From Lamellibrachia columna (Eukaryota > Annelida > Polychaeta > Sabellida > Siboglinidae), in NCBI GenBank assembly GCA_963662155.1, contig OY759265.1:46431906-46495905 (forward strand): 64,000 nt of DNA. The letters run 5' to 3'. Position 1 is the first letter of the stretch, and every line of letters starts with the position of its first letter. Below are positions 25,850 through 38,640 of the stretch, piece after piece. Under the pieces are notes generated by a model. It did no database searches. It saw only the letters and a program-made list of their open reading frames with translations, and had not been told where the DNA came from. The translations under genes and the position numbers were made by a program.

Positions 25850-26031
25850 GATGAGTATTGAGCGAACTGCGTGTACCGAAAACTTAGTACAATTTTGTCA
25901 TGCCCACAAAGTGGAATTCAGTTTGACACTTCAAGAGGAGGCAGGATTCGAAAGGATGATGCTGGTGGAAAGAGAAGCAGAGGCATGTCACGACAGAGAT
26001 GGGGGTAGGACATCACGGATGTCTTCGGAAC

Positions 26032-26143
26032 GGTGACAGCGGCAGGTAGAATACCTCGGAGAAAGAACGGTGACAGCGGCAGGTAGAATACCTCGGAGAA
26101 AGAACGGTGACAGCGGCAGGTAGAATACCTCGGAGAAAGACAT
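26032..26143. repeat. 37-bp direct repeat, three copies
   Basis: Units begin AACGGTGACAGCGGCAGGTA and end GGAGAAAG, at about 26028, 26065 and 26102. The first unit and its left flank (GGATGTCTTCGGAACGG) also match the minus strand at 34436-34495, so the unit derives from a dispersed repeat. Confidence 0.9.
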
Positions 26144-26627
26144 CGGGTTCGCACAGAGTTGGGCAGCGACGTCCTGAACAGGACAGGCAAACTGAAGAAG
26201 ACGCCAAATGACGACGTAGAGAATGGCGATAATGACAATACACTGACGACAATGACAATTAGTACGACAGGTAGCGGTAGTGAAATAACCTGACGATGGT
26301 TGTGCCGACGGTGGGCTGTGAAGACGGTGACGGTGACAGTGACAACACTGACAATGACAGTGACGACGATGACGTTGATGTCGAATGTGACCGTGAGGCA
26401 AACCACAACACGTCAGTTTGTACTGTTCAAGATGTCAGTTATGGTTGTGTCGTTGGGATGTGAATTAGGATGCTGGTTACAATTACAATGAGGTATGATT
26501 GAATAACCAGATACCCCGGAGACAATCTCACCCGAGAACGATTTTCGTTGAATAATAATACTCGTCGTTAATGCACCTCTCGTTAACCCCCTCTTTACTC
26601 CCTAATCATAGTCCCGTCGTCACCCAA

Positions 26628-27552
26628 CGTTCGACGGTGTTCGTGTTACCTCCTCGCTACACAACGTTCGACGGTGTTCGTGTTACCACCTCGCTACACA
26701 ACGTTCGACAGTGTTCGTGTTACCCCCTCGCTACACAACGTTCGACGGTGTTCGTGTTACCCCCTCGCTACACAACGTTCGACGGTGTTCGTGTTACCCC
26801 CTCGCTACACAACGTTCGACGGTGTTCGTGTTACCCCCTCGCTACACAACGTTCGACGGTGTTCGTGTTACCCCCTCGCTACACAACTTTCGACGGTGTT
26901 CGTGTTACCCCCTCGCTACACAACGTTCGACGGTGTTCGTGTTACCACCTCGTTACACAACGTTCGACAGTGTTCGTGTTACCCCCTCGCTACACAACGT
27001 TCGACGGTGTTCGTGTTACCACCTCGCTACACAACGTTCGACAGTGTTCGTGTTACCCCCTCGCTACACAACGTTCGACGGTGTTCGTGTTACCCCCTCG
27101 CTACACAACGTTCGACGGTGTTCGTGTTACCCCCTCGCTACACAACGTTCGACGGTGTTCGTGTTACCCCCTCGCTACACAACGTTCGACGGTGTTCGTG
27201 TTACCCCCTCGCTACACAACGTTCGACGGTGTTCGTGTTACCCCCTCGCTACACAACGTTCGACGGTGTTCGTGTTACCCCCTCGCTACACAACGTTCGA
27301 CAGTGTTCGTGTTACCCCCTCGCTACACAACGTTCGACGGTGTTCGTGTTACCCCCTCGCTACATAACGTTCGACGGTGTTCGTGTTACCACCTCGCTAC
27401 ACAACGTTCGACGGTGTTCGTGTTACCCCCTCGCTACACAACGTTCGACGGTGTTCGTGTTACCACCTCGCTACACAACGTTCGACGGTGTTCGTGTTAC
27501 CACCTCGCTACACAACGTTCGACGGTGTTCGTGTTACCCCCTCGCTACACAA
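26628..27552. repeat. 37-bp minisatellite, 25 copies
   Basis: Each unit contains CGTTCGACGGTGTTCGTGTT followed by ACCCCCTCGCTACACAA. Copies differ mainly at a few positions (GACGG/GACAG, ACCCCC/ACCACC). 25 units of 37 bp fill the span exactly. The period leaves a remainder of one on division by three, so all three plus-strand frames are open for about 200-350 codons; these are not genes. Two diverged units occur at 31439-31515. Confidence 0.95.
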
Positions 27553-27766
27553 CGTGTTTGTCACCAAAAACCGCAACAACAGCAACAAGAACGTATGACC
27601 TCAGCGTGTGACCTCAGCGTGTGCACTCCGCTTCTTGGTCGCCTAACCTCAAACATGCATGTACTCGTCCTACGATAACAACAGAATACCCAAGCACTCG
27701 GTTTACGGGTCGCAGCACCCCAATGCCTACGCTCGGGCTTGTCCGTACACGCAACGGCAGCTTTAC

Positions 27767-28794
27767 GTGTATCACTGTATGGCGATACTGACGATGTTGT
27801 GTATCACTGTATGGCGATACCGACAATGTTGTGTATCACTGTATGGCGATACTGACGATGTTGTGCATCACTGTATGCCGATACTGACGATGTTGTGTAT
27901 CACTGTATGCCGATACTGACGATGTTGTGTATCACTGTATGGCGATACTGACGATGTTGTGTATCACTGTATGCCGATACTGACGATGTTGTGTATCACT
28001 GTATGCCGATACTGACGATGTTGTGTATCACTGTATGGCGATACTGACGATGTTGTGTATCACTGTATGCCGATACTGACGATGTTGTGTATCACTGTAT
28101 GCCGATACTGACGATGTTGTGTATCACTGTATGGCGATACTGACGATGTTGTGTATCACTGTATGCCGATACTGACGATGTTGTGTATCACTGTATGCCG
28201 ATACTGACGATGTTGTGCATCACTGTATGGCGATACTGACGATGTTGTGTATCACTGTATGGCGATACTGACGATGTTGTGTATCACTGTATGCCGATAC
28301 TGACGATGTTGTGTATCACTGTATGCCGATACTGACGATGTTGTGTATCACTGTATGGCGATACCGACAATGTTGTGTATCACTGTATGGCGATACTGAC
28401 GATGTTGTGCATCACTGTATGCCGATACTGACGATGTTGTGTATCACTGTATGCCGATACTGACGATGTTGTGTATCACTGTATGGCGATACTGACGATG
28501 TTGTGTATCACTGTATGCCGATACTGACGATGTTGTGTATCACTGTATGCCGATACTGACGATGTTGTGTATCACTGTATGGCGATACTGACGATGTTGT
28601 GTATCACTGTATGCCGATACTGACGATGTTGTGTATCACTGTATGCCGATACTGACGATGTTGTGTATCACTGTATGGCGATACTGACGATGTTGTGTAT
28701 CACTGTATGCCGATACTGACGATGTTGTGCATCACTGTATGGCGATACTGACGATGTTGTGTATCACTGTATGCCGATACTGACGGTGTTGTGC
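27767..28794. repeat. 32-bp minisatellite with higher-order structure, about 32 copies
   Basis: Units contain GTGTATCACTGTATGGCGAT followed by ACTGACGATGTT. Two main variants differ at one base (ATGGCG or ATGCCG). They follow each other mostly as G-C-C, giving a 96-bp higher-order unit. A rarer variant (ATACCGACAATG) occurs at about 27818 and 28362, exactly 17 units (544 bp) apart, and the neighbouring TTGTGCAT variants show the same offset. Confidence 0.95.
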
Positions 28795-28869
28795 AGGGTT
28801 AAACTTCCGCAGTTGTTGTAAGAAGAAAGGAAATGCAGTTCGGAGCTGAGAGAGAGTGCGTATGCTTGT

Positions 28870-28918
28870 ACCGTGTACGTGTGCGCGCGCGTGTGCGTGC
28901 GTGCGTGCGTGCGTGCGA
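28870..28918. repeat. GTGC/GCGC alternating tract
   Basis: GTGTGCGCGCGCGTGTGCG followed by GTGC repeats; strong Z-DNA potential. Confidence 0.8.
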
Positions 28919-29369
28919 CGTATGAGTGCAGGTAGAAAACTGCAGGCGTGACGATGACGCAGTTCTATAGATCTGATCACTTTAATTGGTTCGTCCCAGA
29001 ACCGGATCTCTAAGATCGGGATGATTCGCAATTCAATTATTTCGACGCGCAGTTGTCGTTCCATTCGTTCAAGTCCACACACGTAAAGGGACAGAACACT
29101 CCCGCGAGTCCACGCGTAAGACGTTGCAGACGCCTTATCTACCTTCTGTATACGATGTTTTACTTCAACCCTGCTCGCGTGGCGTTGTCTTAAAGGTCGC
29201 ATTATCTTGCCAGATCTTTGTGGAGATCCACATATCGAGATGACCTAACATACGATTCACGGAACATAGCATTCTATTCTAGCATGTGTGATCAATCGCG
29301 TGACAAGTCATATTCCCACGGCGTTTCCCCGCTTCCAGATACGCGGGGACAAACATAATACAGATAACG

Positions 29370-29541
29370 GACTGTCGATTGAGAGGACCCATCGATTGAG
29401 AAGACCTGGGGTTCTGGTCCACCTGTTGCTGTTTCGACGGTTAGATAACTTCGTTCACCCCACATCTGTTGGAAGAGACGCTATACGCTGTGGGGCCCTT
29501 CTACTTCGTGTCTATGCCAAGGGAAGTAAAATAGTCCACAT
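29370..29541 (+). mobile_element. tRNA-derived SINE, left part (interrupted copy)
   Basis: It shares GGACTGTCGAT, CCACCTGTTGCTGTTTCGA, GGAAGAGACGCT and GGGAAGTAAAA in the same order as the better copy at 34851-35090. The rest of the SINE (CTCGTGGATTCACAGAATAG) resumes at about 30487, after an inserted LINE fragment. Confidence 0.6.
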
Positions 29542-30486
29542 TTTACTTTACCTATCCTCTTCTGGCGCCGTCGCCCGGCTGCAGTGTTCCTTCTCTTGTT
29601 TGTTCTGTCTTTAGCCACCTGTTTGGCTTCAGTCCATATCTTCCACCAAAGATCTTGTCTTTCTTTTTATCCGCCAGTCTTCTTTCTGTCTGAGTATATG
29701 TCCTGTCCACTTCCATCTTCTGGTCCTTACTTCTTTCTGTCTGAGTATATGTCCTGTCCACTTCCATCTTCTGGTCCTTACTTCTTTCTGTCTGAGTATA
29801 TGTCCTGTCCACTTCCATCTTCTGGTCCTTACTTCTTTCTTTCTGAGTATATGTCCTGTCCACTTCCATCTTCTGGTCCTTACTTCTTTCTGTCTGAGTA
29901 TATGTCCTGTCCACTTCCATCTTCTGGTCCTTACTTCTTTCTTTCTGAGTATATGTCCTGTCCACTTCCATCTTCTGGTCCTTACTTCTTTCTGTCTGCG
30001 TATATGTCCTGTTCACTTCCATCTTCTGGTCCTTACTTCTTTCTGTCTGAGTATATGTCCTGTTCACTTCCATCTTCTGGTCCTTACTTCTTTCTGTCTG
30101 AGTATATGTCCTGTTCACTTCCATCTTCTGGTCCTTACTTCTTTCTTTCTGACTATATGTCCTGTCCACTACCATCTTCTGGTCCTTACTTCTGTGCTGA
30201 TCTTCTTTAACTTGGCTTATTTACGATGTTCTTATTTTGTTGACATAACATACGACCGTCTCACTTCTAGGATCCTCATTAGAAACTTAAATTGGAATGT
30301 GTCCAGTCTCCAACTGTCACTTTGGTTCATCTTCCACGTCTCACATCCCTACAATAACACTGATTTTACAAGCGTATTGAATAATCTTAATTTAGTTATC
30401 AATGTGCACATCTATGTGAGATCCATATTTGTTTGACCTTCATGAAAGATGCCCTTGCTTTGCTTCCAAAGATCCTTCGCAAAGCG
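29542..30486 (-). mobile_element. 3' fragment of an RTE-like LINE, inserted in a SINE
   Basis: Read on the minus strand, 30425-30200 gives KLRLFNTLVKSVLL, GCETWKMNQSDSWRLDTFQ, FLMRILEVRR and ISTEVRTRRW. These are the familiar end of LINE reverse transcriptases (VKSVLLYGCETWK, FQNKCLRRIL, RRRRWKWIGHILR). In-frame stops and frameshifts mark it as dead. A tenfold tandem amplification follows (29678-30187). After it come degraded terminal residues (AKQVAKDRTN) and the 3' end GATAGGTAAAGTAAAA. The SINE flanks on both sides define the insert limits. Confidence 0.75.
29678..30187 (-). repeat. 51-bp minisatellite made from a LINE reverse-transcriptase motif, 10 copies
   Basis: Ten 51-bp units start at 29678, 29729, 29780 and so on every 51 bp. 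On the minus strand one frame reads EVRTRRWKWTGHILRQK in each unit. That is the 17-codon segment around the RRRWKWIGHILRK motif near the C-terminus of RTE-like reverse transcriptases. A partial unit at 30188 joins the array to the upstream RT sequence. Units differ by a few substitutions only. An ORF of 207 codons on the minus strand is another frame of the same array and is not a gene. Confidence 0.9.
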
Positions 30487-30540
30487 TAAATGTGAAACCT
30501 CTCGTGGATTCACAGAATAGTGGTTTCTATATATAACTCA
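30487..30540 (+). mobile_element. tRNA-derived SINE, right part (interrupted copy)
   Basis: TAAATGTG then CTCGTGGATTCACAGAATAG and TGGTTTCT align with 35056-35100 of the uninterrupted copy, completing the element begun at 29370. Confidence 0.6.
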
Positions 30541-31075
30541 CTGATTCTACTTGTGAAGCGCCAACGCCTGTTCACGATAGGCAATATATCGTTAGTCAGA
30601 GGCAGACTGGACAGACGGCTGCTGGAGAGGTCGAGCCGGCCAGTGACCGAGGCATCCTCCCCCGGCCGTCAATCGTCGGCAGCGTGTGGCCGTCGTTCTG
30701 GCGACGACAGACGGGCGGACGGTATCGGCTGTCGAAACAGTTAAAACCTCATAAAGCTAATCCAGCTGTCGATTTCAGATCGTTCGCCGCCTCCTATATT
30801 TACCGCGTGACGTCACTGACACCACGTGGCCGTCGGGTAGAACTTTGACCCAGATAAGACGGGTGTCTTGCGAGATCGGATAGCGCGGCGCCCAAGAGCG
30901 CCCGACAAGTCGGGTATCGAGTCACTGTCAACTGGGCAAACCAAGTGTAAAGTCGGTTAACACAACACCTTGGCGTGTTGCAAAATAGCGCTCACTCGCT
31001 CACATGCTTATGCACTAGCACGCACACATACGCACGCACACAAGCACTCACGCACGTACATACTCCCATCCATTA

Positions 31076-31080
<5 letters not shown>
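30541..31080. other. Intergenic, no gene seen
   Basis: CpG-rich with no recognisable coding content. A CACGCACACA-rich run lies at about 31018-31060. Confidence 0.4.

Positions 31081-31116
<36 letters not shown>
31081..31116. repeat. (AT)n microsatellite
   Basis: Pure AT run of about 36 bp. Confidence 0.85.
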
Positions 31117-31119
<3 letters not shown>

Positions 31120-31438
31120 GGTTTCGACGCATCTGGTGTATATATCGGGATGCAATTTAAAAGCACCATTGATCACAGGGGGTAGTTGACCCCGGGGGTG
31201 CGGGAAGAACAGCGGAATTCCGACATTCTCCCATCCCTCCAAACTGACAGAAATCCTAAAAAGAAGCTAGCATCACCTTCATTGACGTCAGCTGCTCGCG
31301 ACGGCCGACTCGAAGCGAACACTCCCCGGGATCACGTGACGTGTGGTGGTTGGCCCTAGGAGTAGCAGTCCGGGACCCCCGTTCTACTCGGGCGGTGGTG
31401 GCTAACACTGGCTGTATGTACAGGATACGACAGCCACG

Positions 31439-31515
31439 TGCGACGGTGTTGGTGTTACCCCCGCAGATACACAACGATCGGTGATGTTGTTGTTACCCCC
31501 GTCGCTAATACTGGC
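31439..31515. repeat. Two diverged units of the 26.6-kb 37-bp minisatellite
   Basis: GCGACGGTGTTGGTGTTACC and then ATACACAACGATCGG match the 37-bp unit of 26628-27552, followed by a second, more diverged copy (GTGATGTTGTTGTTACCCCC). They lie 3.9 kb away from the main array. Confidence 0.75.
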
Positions 31516-31852
31516 TTTATACGGGATGCTACAGCGACACTTCTTAGCTAATCATATCAACGTAACGCAACAACACAGCGACAGGTCTAGATATATAGGT
31601 CACGGGGGTTACCGCATGTAGTCAGTCCACTAATGCCGTTTTTTTTCTTTTCTTAATACAATTGTAGGTACTGTATAAACGTGTCTTAATGAAAGCAAAT
31701 GACGACATTCGCAGGCCACAGATTTAACGCGAACCCATCCGACTGGGTCCTGGATCAGTGTTACTTATATTCCTGCTACCATGTAACAGAACAATAGTCT
31801 CGACTGTTTCCGTTATACGGGGCATTGTCCGCTTAGTGTAAGCGAGTCGCCA

Positions 31853-31910
31853 AAGGCGCGTCCACACGTCAGCTAATAGTGTCAGCTAATCGCTCGTGTG
31901 AACGGGCCTT
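31853..31910. mobile_element. 58-bp MITE-like inverted repeat
   Basis: AAGGCGCGTCCACACG at the left pairs imperfectly with CGTGTGAACGGGCCTT at the right. The core holds CAGCTAAT twice. The right end abuts TTAA. The terminus resembles that at 24026. Too short to classify. Confidence 0.45.
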
Positions 31911-34435
31911 AAGGCTCCGAAAGGTGAGATTGTCTGCGACGTTACACTAATGTTGCACCAACGTTACACCGACGTTACCAGTCGTTACACCGACGTTTCT
32001 ACCAACTCATCCTGCGACACAAGAACAAATTGTGCAACGAACAAAACGTTTCGTGTAACCGAGCCATGGAATAGACCTAGACCATAAGGTTTGCAACGTG
32101 TTAAGCCAACCAGAAGACGTGGTTACGTACTTTACTCCGTGACCTCATGCGTCATGTGCAGGTCTTCAGTATACTTTACGCAGGGTCGCAAACAATCGTC
32201 CTACACAATTGGATTTTGCTCGAGCGTTACCATATTTCTGACTTTCCCACCGTCGATTCTGAAGCGTACTTGGATGCCTACAGCCGGCTCGGTCTAAGGT
32301 CAGGGACTCTTCCACGATATCGCCTACGGGACTGCTCAGCTATACACCAAGTGCAACAGACAGTTCACTGAATCCCAAGCTAACCTCTGCCTCGTTGTAC
32401 AGCTTCCGTCAACCGATACACGAAGACAGAAGGTAACTGTAAACCACGACTGATACCGTCTGCCGCGCTGCTAACTTCGTCTGCCCGAATTTCGAGTAAT
32501 TAGAAACCAACCGTCTGAACGGTCCGGCTACTTGCCCAGATAGGGTGAGTCGGTGCCGACTGTTATGGCGCCGCCCATATCTATCCAGCGGAACATAGCT
32601 CGAGAACACGGGCAACCTCTGGTCGTCGACGCTGATGTCCGCTGATGTCCGCTGATTCCCTGAGTGCACTTCCGGTGTACGCGAGGGCGTTGCCGCGATA
32701 TATCACCGCGTTCTGGACCGCGGTACGCTCACTTCCAAGATCCGCTCAACCGACGAGAACCTGTGTCAATCGCGTTTCCAAGGCGGGGGATGTTGTGATT
32801 GTTGATTGTTTGTGTTGTGCATGAATGAATGAATGAATGAATGAATGCGCCAGATGATTATGAACCGTTCGTTGTCAACTGAAACTGTTGTTTATGTTGC
32901 TGTTGGTGCTGTTGTTTGTTGTTGTTGTGCGTGAGTGCGTGTGTGCGTGAGTGCGTGCGTGTGTGCGAGATAGAGAGATATATAGTGGGAGATGGAGGGT
33001 GGGAGGGGTGGGAGTGGTGGGCAGCTTGATAGGATGGGAGGGAAGAAGGGGTCGAGTGTGGGAGGGCAGGAGGGACAGAGGTATGGAGAGAGGGGGGAGA
33101 GGGGGAGCGGGAGAGAGGGAGGGGAGAAGAGAGAGGGAGAGGTGAAGATCAGGCGATGAATAAAACACCTTTCTAGTTTAGGATGTTTCTTTTGCCCTTC
33201 GACAATATGTAGGCCGACTATACGATTATGTATCATACTAAATTTCAATTAACTTACACCCAGAAGTTAAATTCGTGAACATCACATACCCACTTTATCA
33301 TAAAATCTGTAACCACTAAATTTCGACACACTCATGTGATTGATTTTGAAATGTTGACGCGTTCGGCCCAACACCCACTGTGTGGTTCGCGAGCGGTCAC
33401 CCACTGTCCACTGCCACCATTCGAAAGTTCTAATGCAGTAGTAAAAACAGTAACTTTATAAACTTGGCAAAGTTGGTGGCGGAGAGATCTGTGCTTCGAG
33501 ACCAGCATGAATTGTAGCTGGATGTTGCGAGCCCCTGCATGTTTGTCCCTGTGAAGAAGGTCTTCATTCTACCAAGCACTGGGGACATATTGGGGGCAAA
33601 GTATACTCGAGCCCCCACCTAAAATATTTGGAGGGCCAGTCCCCCTAGACCCCCCCCCCACCCCATACCATCACCACCCGTTTCCGACGCCCAAGCCTCA
33701 TCTCGTTCAGTAGACCAGAGCGACCGTAGCATCATAGGCCCAGATAGCCCGCGACAGACGTGCCGCCTAGCGAGCTACGACCACACTGCCTGTCGTCTGC
33801 CGCGCTGTGCTTTGTCGAACTACGGATGCTTGTCTGGGCGTGCATTTTAGATAGATTTACGAGATTCGTAAGTCCCTTGTTCCTTATAATTATACCGTTT
33901 GCGTAAGTGAGCCTCCTCTTTCGACACAGCGCTACAACATTAGTGTTTTCTTGACGTAGTTTCATTATATTGAACTTGACTGTTTAACGTTGGTAATTCA
34001 TTCAGACTTTTTTACACACCGACTGACGACGAATTTAATCGTTGTGTTTATGGTGTCAACAGAGAATGTACCATTTGGTTGACGTTGATGACGCTAGTTT
34101 CGCTCGTTTTACGCTAACTTCATCGTACCAATATGCGCAGGTATAACGTGTATACACGACACGGAGAGCTCTGTTTAGTGAGAAGGGGTAACCGCACAGG
34201 AAGCTCGCCCATTAATTTAGGCCTACGTCACCGTACTTCGAGCGCGGGAATCGTGTTCGCATTAGTTTCCCAAGTCCACAGTACAAGAAAATATAAAATT
34301 AATATTAGAGTACGGCGTAACTTCTACTTGTTCTTCAAATCTTGTTCGTTAAATTTTCTTCCTCGAATCTTCTTCGTTAAATCTTCTTCCTAAAATTTTC
34401 TTCAAATCCAAATATATTCGTCAAATCGATGTCAA
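31911..34435. other. Intergenic with simple repeats, no gene seen
   Basis: (ATGA)n at about 32821-32846 and a G-rich purine tract (about 32978-33150, GGGAGG-type, with G-quadruplex or triplex potential on the plus strand). A C-rich run lies at 33651-33664. Open frames are not recognisable. Confidence 0.45.
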
Positions 34436-34495
34436 CCTCTAGGGCATTCTACCCGCCGCTTTCGTCATTCCGAAGACATCCGTGGTGTCATCATA
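34436..34495 (-). repeat. Dispersed copy of the 26.0-kb repeat unit
   Basis: Read on the minus strand it gives CACGGATGTCTTCGGAA, then AGCGG and GGTAGAAT. These match 26015-26060 in the same order. Confidence 0.65.
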
Positions 34496-34850
34496 ATACG
34501 ACACCTCATTTATATACAACGCAGTATCTCCGTGTTAGTTCAACACCCACGCGGTCAGTCACAACAGCTGCTGACAGCAAAGATGGCCTTGCTGTGCAGA
34601 CCGAAGTTGTCTTTACAGATTGACCCCCGCCGAGTGCCGCTTTCCACACCTGTCAGTGGAGGCGATTCGTGCGTCAATTGTTGAAGAACATTTGCCTGTA
34701 GCGCGGACGACCCTCAGCGATTATTTACAGGCCCCGTTTTACGGCGGTTGTTCCAACTGCCACATCACCTCACCTGAACCCAAGCGAACAACAAGCGCTT
34801 TTGTTACCTGCATTCGACACCCACGTTGTCAACCCTAGCATGGGGTTCCG

Positions 34851-35090
34851 TCCGATGGTTAGGGTGGCTCTGCGGTTAGTACACCGGACTGTCGATCGAG
34901 ACGACCAGGGGCCGAGTCTACCTGCTGCCGTTTCGAAAGTTGGGAAATTTTTTTTTACCAGACAATGCCTGTGCATTTCGGAAGAGACACTAAAAGACGT
35001 ATGTCCCGTCTGCCTGGTGTCTATGCTAGGGGAAGTAAAATGTCCCACATGGTGGGTAAATGTGTGTCCTGTCGTGGATTCACAGAGTGG
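34851..35090 (+). mobile_element. tRNA-derived SINE, best copy
   Basis: The 5' end resembles a tRNA A box (GGTGGCTCTGCGGTTAGTAC). A decayed B-box region (GGGGCCGAGTCTACC) follows, then the linker CTGCTGCCGTTTCGAAAG. The tail includes GGGGAAGTAAAATG and CCTGTCGTGGATTCACAGAG. The same linker occurs in the minus-strand copy at 61588-61898, where the B box is intact (GGTTCGAATC). Tail pieces also occur at 38448-38520, 38830-38895 and 39440-39516. Confidence 0.65.
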
Positions 35091-35106
35091 TGGCTTCTGT
35101 CTCCAC

Positions 35107-35161
35107 CCTATCTCAACCCATTGGTTCCTGACACCCTATCTCAACCCATTGGTTCCTGACA
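35107..35161. repeat. 28-bp tandem duplication
   Basis: Two copies of a unit containing CTATCTCAACCCATTGGTTC. Confidence 0.85.
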
Positions 35162-35259
35162 CGCTCTCTTCCCTAGTGGCGGCGGCCACAGCTGCTTCCC
35201 ATGAGAGGCGTCGAACAGACAGTGTATATGACAGTGATGCCGTATAGAGGATTCCTTAA

Positions 35260-35262
<3 letters not shown>

Positions 35263-35323
<61 letters not shown>
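35263..35323. repeat. (AT)n microsatellite
   Basis: Pure AT run immediately before the left arm of the inverted repeat described next. Confidence 0.9.
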
Positions 35324-36762
<1,439 letters not shown>

Positions 36763-36790
36763 ATTCATTCATTCATCCATAAGGACGGAC

Positions 36791-38124
<1,334 letters not shown>

Positions 38125-38310
38125 CGTCCCAATTGGCCTAATTCTTTCGGATGAGGTACTATAAGGCATAAGTCCCTTCTCTAAATCGTCCCAATTGGCC
38201 TATTTCTTTCGGATGAGGTACTATAAGGCATAAGTCCCTTCTCTAAATCGTCCCAATTGGCCTATTTCTTTCGGATGAGGTGCTGTAAGGCATAAGTCCC
38301 TTCTCTAAAT
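38125..38310. repeat. 62-bp tandem repeat, three copies
   Basis: Units start at 38125, 38187 and 38249 with CGTCCCAATTGGCCTA and differ by only a few bases. Confidence 0.93.
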
Positions 38311-38312
38311 CG

Positions 38313-38408
38313 AAAAGAAAAGACAACACCGAATTATCACTTTTGGAAGATTAGAAAACGATTGGCATCATGCAATGACGTCACCGTATATAGATAACTA
38401 TTAATGTC
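38313..38408 (+). repeat. Interspersed repeat family S, copy 1
   Basis: GAAAAGAAAAGACAACACCG, AATTATCACTTTTGGAAGAT and ATAGATAACTATTAATGT are shared with 40474-40568 in the same order. Unknown family. Confidence 0.75.
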
Positions 38409-38447
38409 CACAAAACACTGTCTACAATATACTGTCCATGGAAGGTG

Positions 38448-38520
38448 AAGTAAAACTCAACCACAGGTGGAAAACCTGTGTAACCTGTCGTGGACTCAAT
38501 AACTCTAAATAAATAAACCT
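38448..38520 (+). repeat. SINE tail fragment
   Basis: GGTGAAGTAAAACTCAACCAC and CCTGTCGTGGACTCAATAAC match the tail of the SINE at 35030-35090. Inverted pieces of the same tail lie at 38830-38895 and 39440-39516. Confidence 0.45.
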
Positions 38521-38564
38521 GTCGCAGATCATAAAATTGTTAACCTGCATTTCTTCTGCAGCAC

Positions 38565-38640
38565 CGATGCGCGTATAACACCAGACGTATAACACCAGAC
38601 GTATAACAGACGTATAACAGCAGACGCGTGTTAGTTTTTA
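38565..38640. repeat. Short ACGTATAACACCAG tandem repeat
   Basis: Four imperfect copies of a unit of about 14 bp. Confidence 0.7.

Noticed and set aside
25840..25880. Possible hammerhead ribozyme (GGATGAG next to a stable stem)
   Set aside because: The CTGATGA core and the matching GAAA segment are absent.
26571..27678. 346- and 334-codon ORFs with FVLPPRYTTFDGVR repeats
   Set aside because: The 37-bp period shifts frame each unit, so all three frames share the same peptide; there is no start context or flanking coding sequence.
26628..28794. CRISPR-like appearance of regular 37-bp and 32-bp arrays
   Set aside because: The repeats abut with no unique spacers and the genome is animal; these are minisatellites.
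29552..30175. 207-codon minus-strand ORF with KDQKMEVDRTYTQ repeats
   Set aside because: It is an alternative frame of the 51-bp array; the biologically meaningful frame is the LINE motif EVRTRRWKWTGHILRQK.
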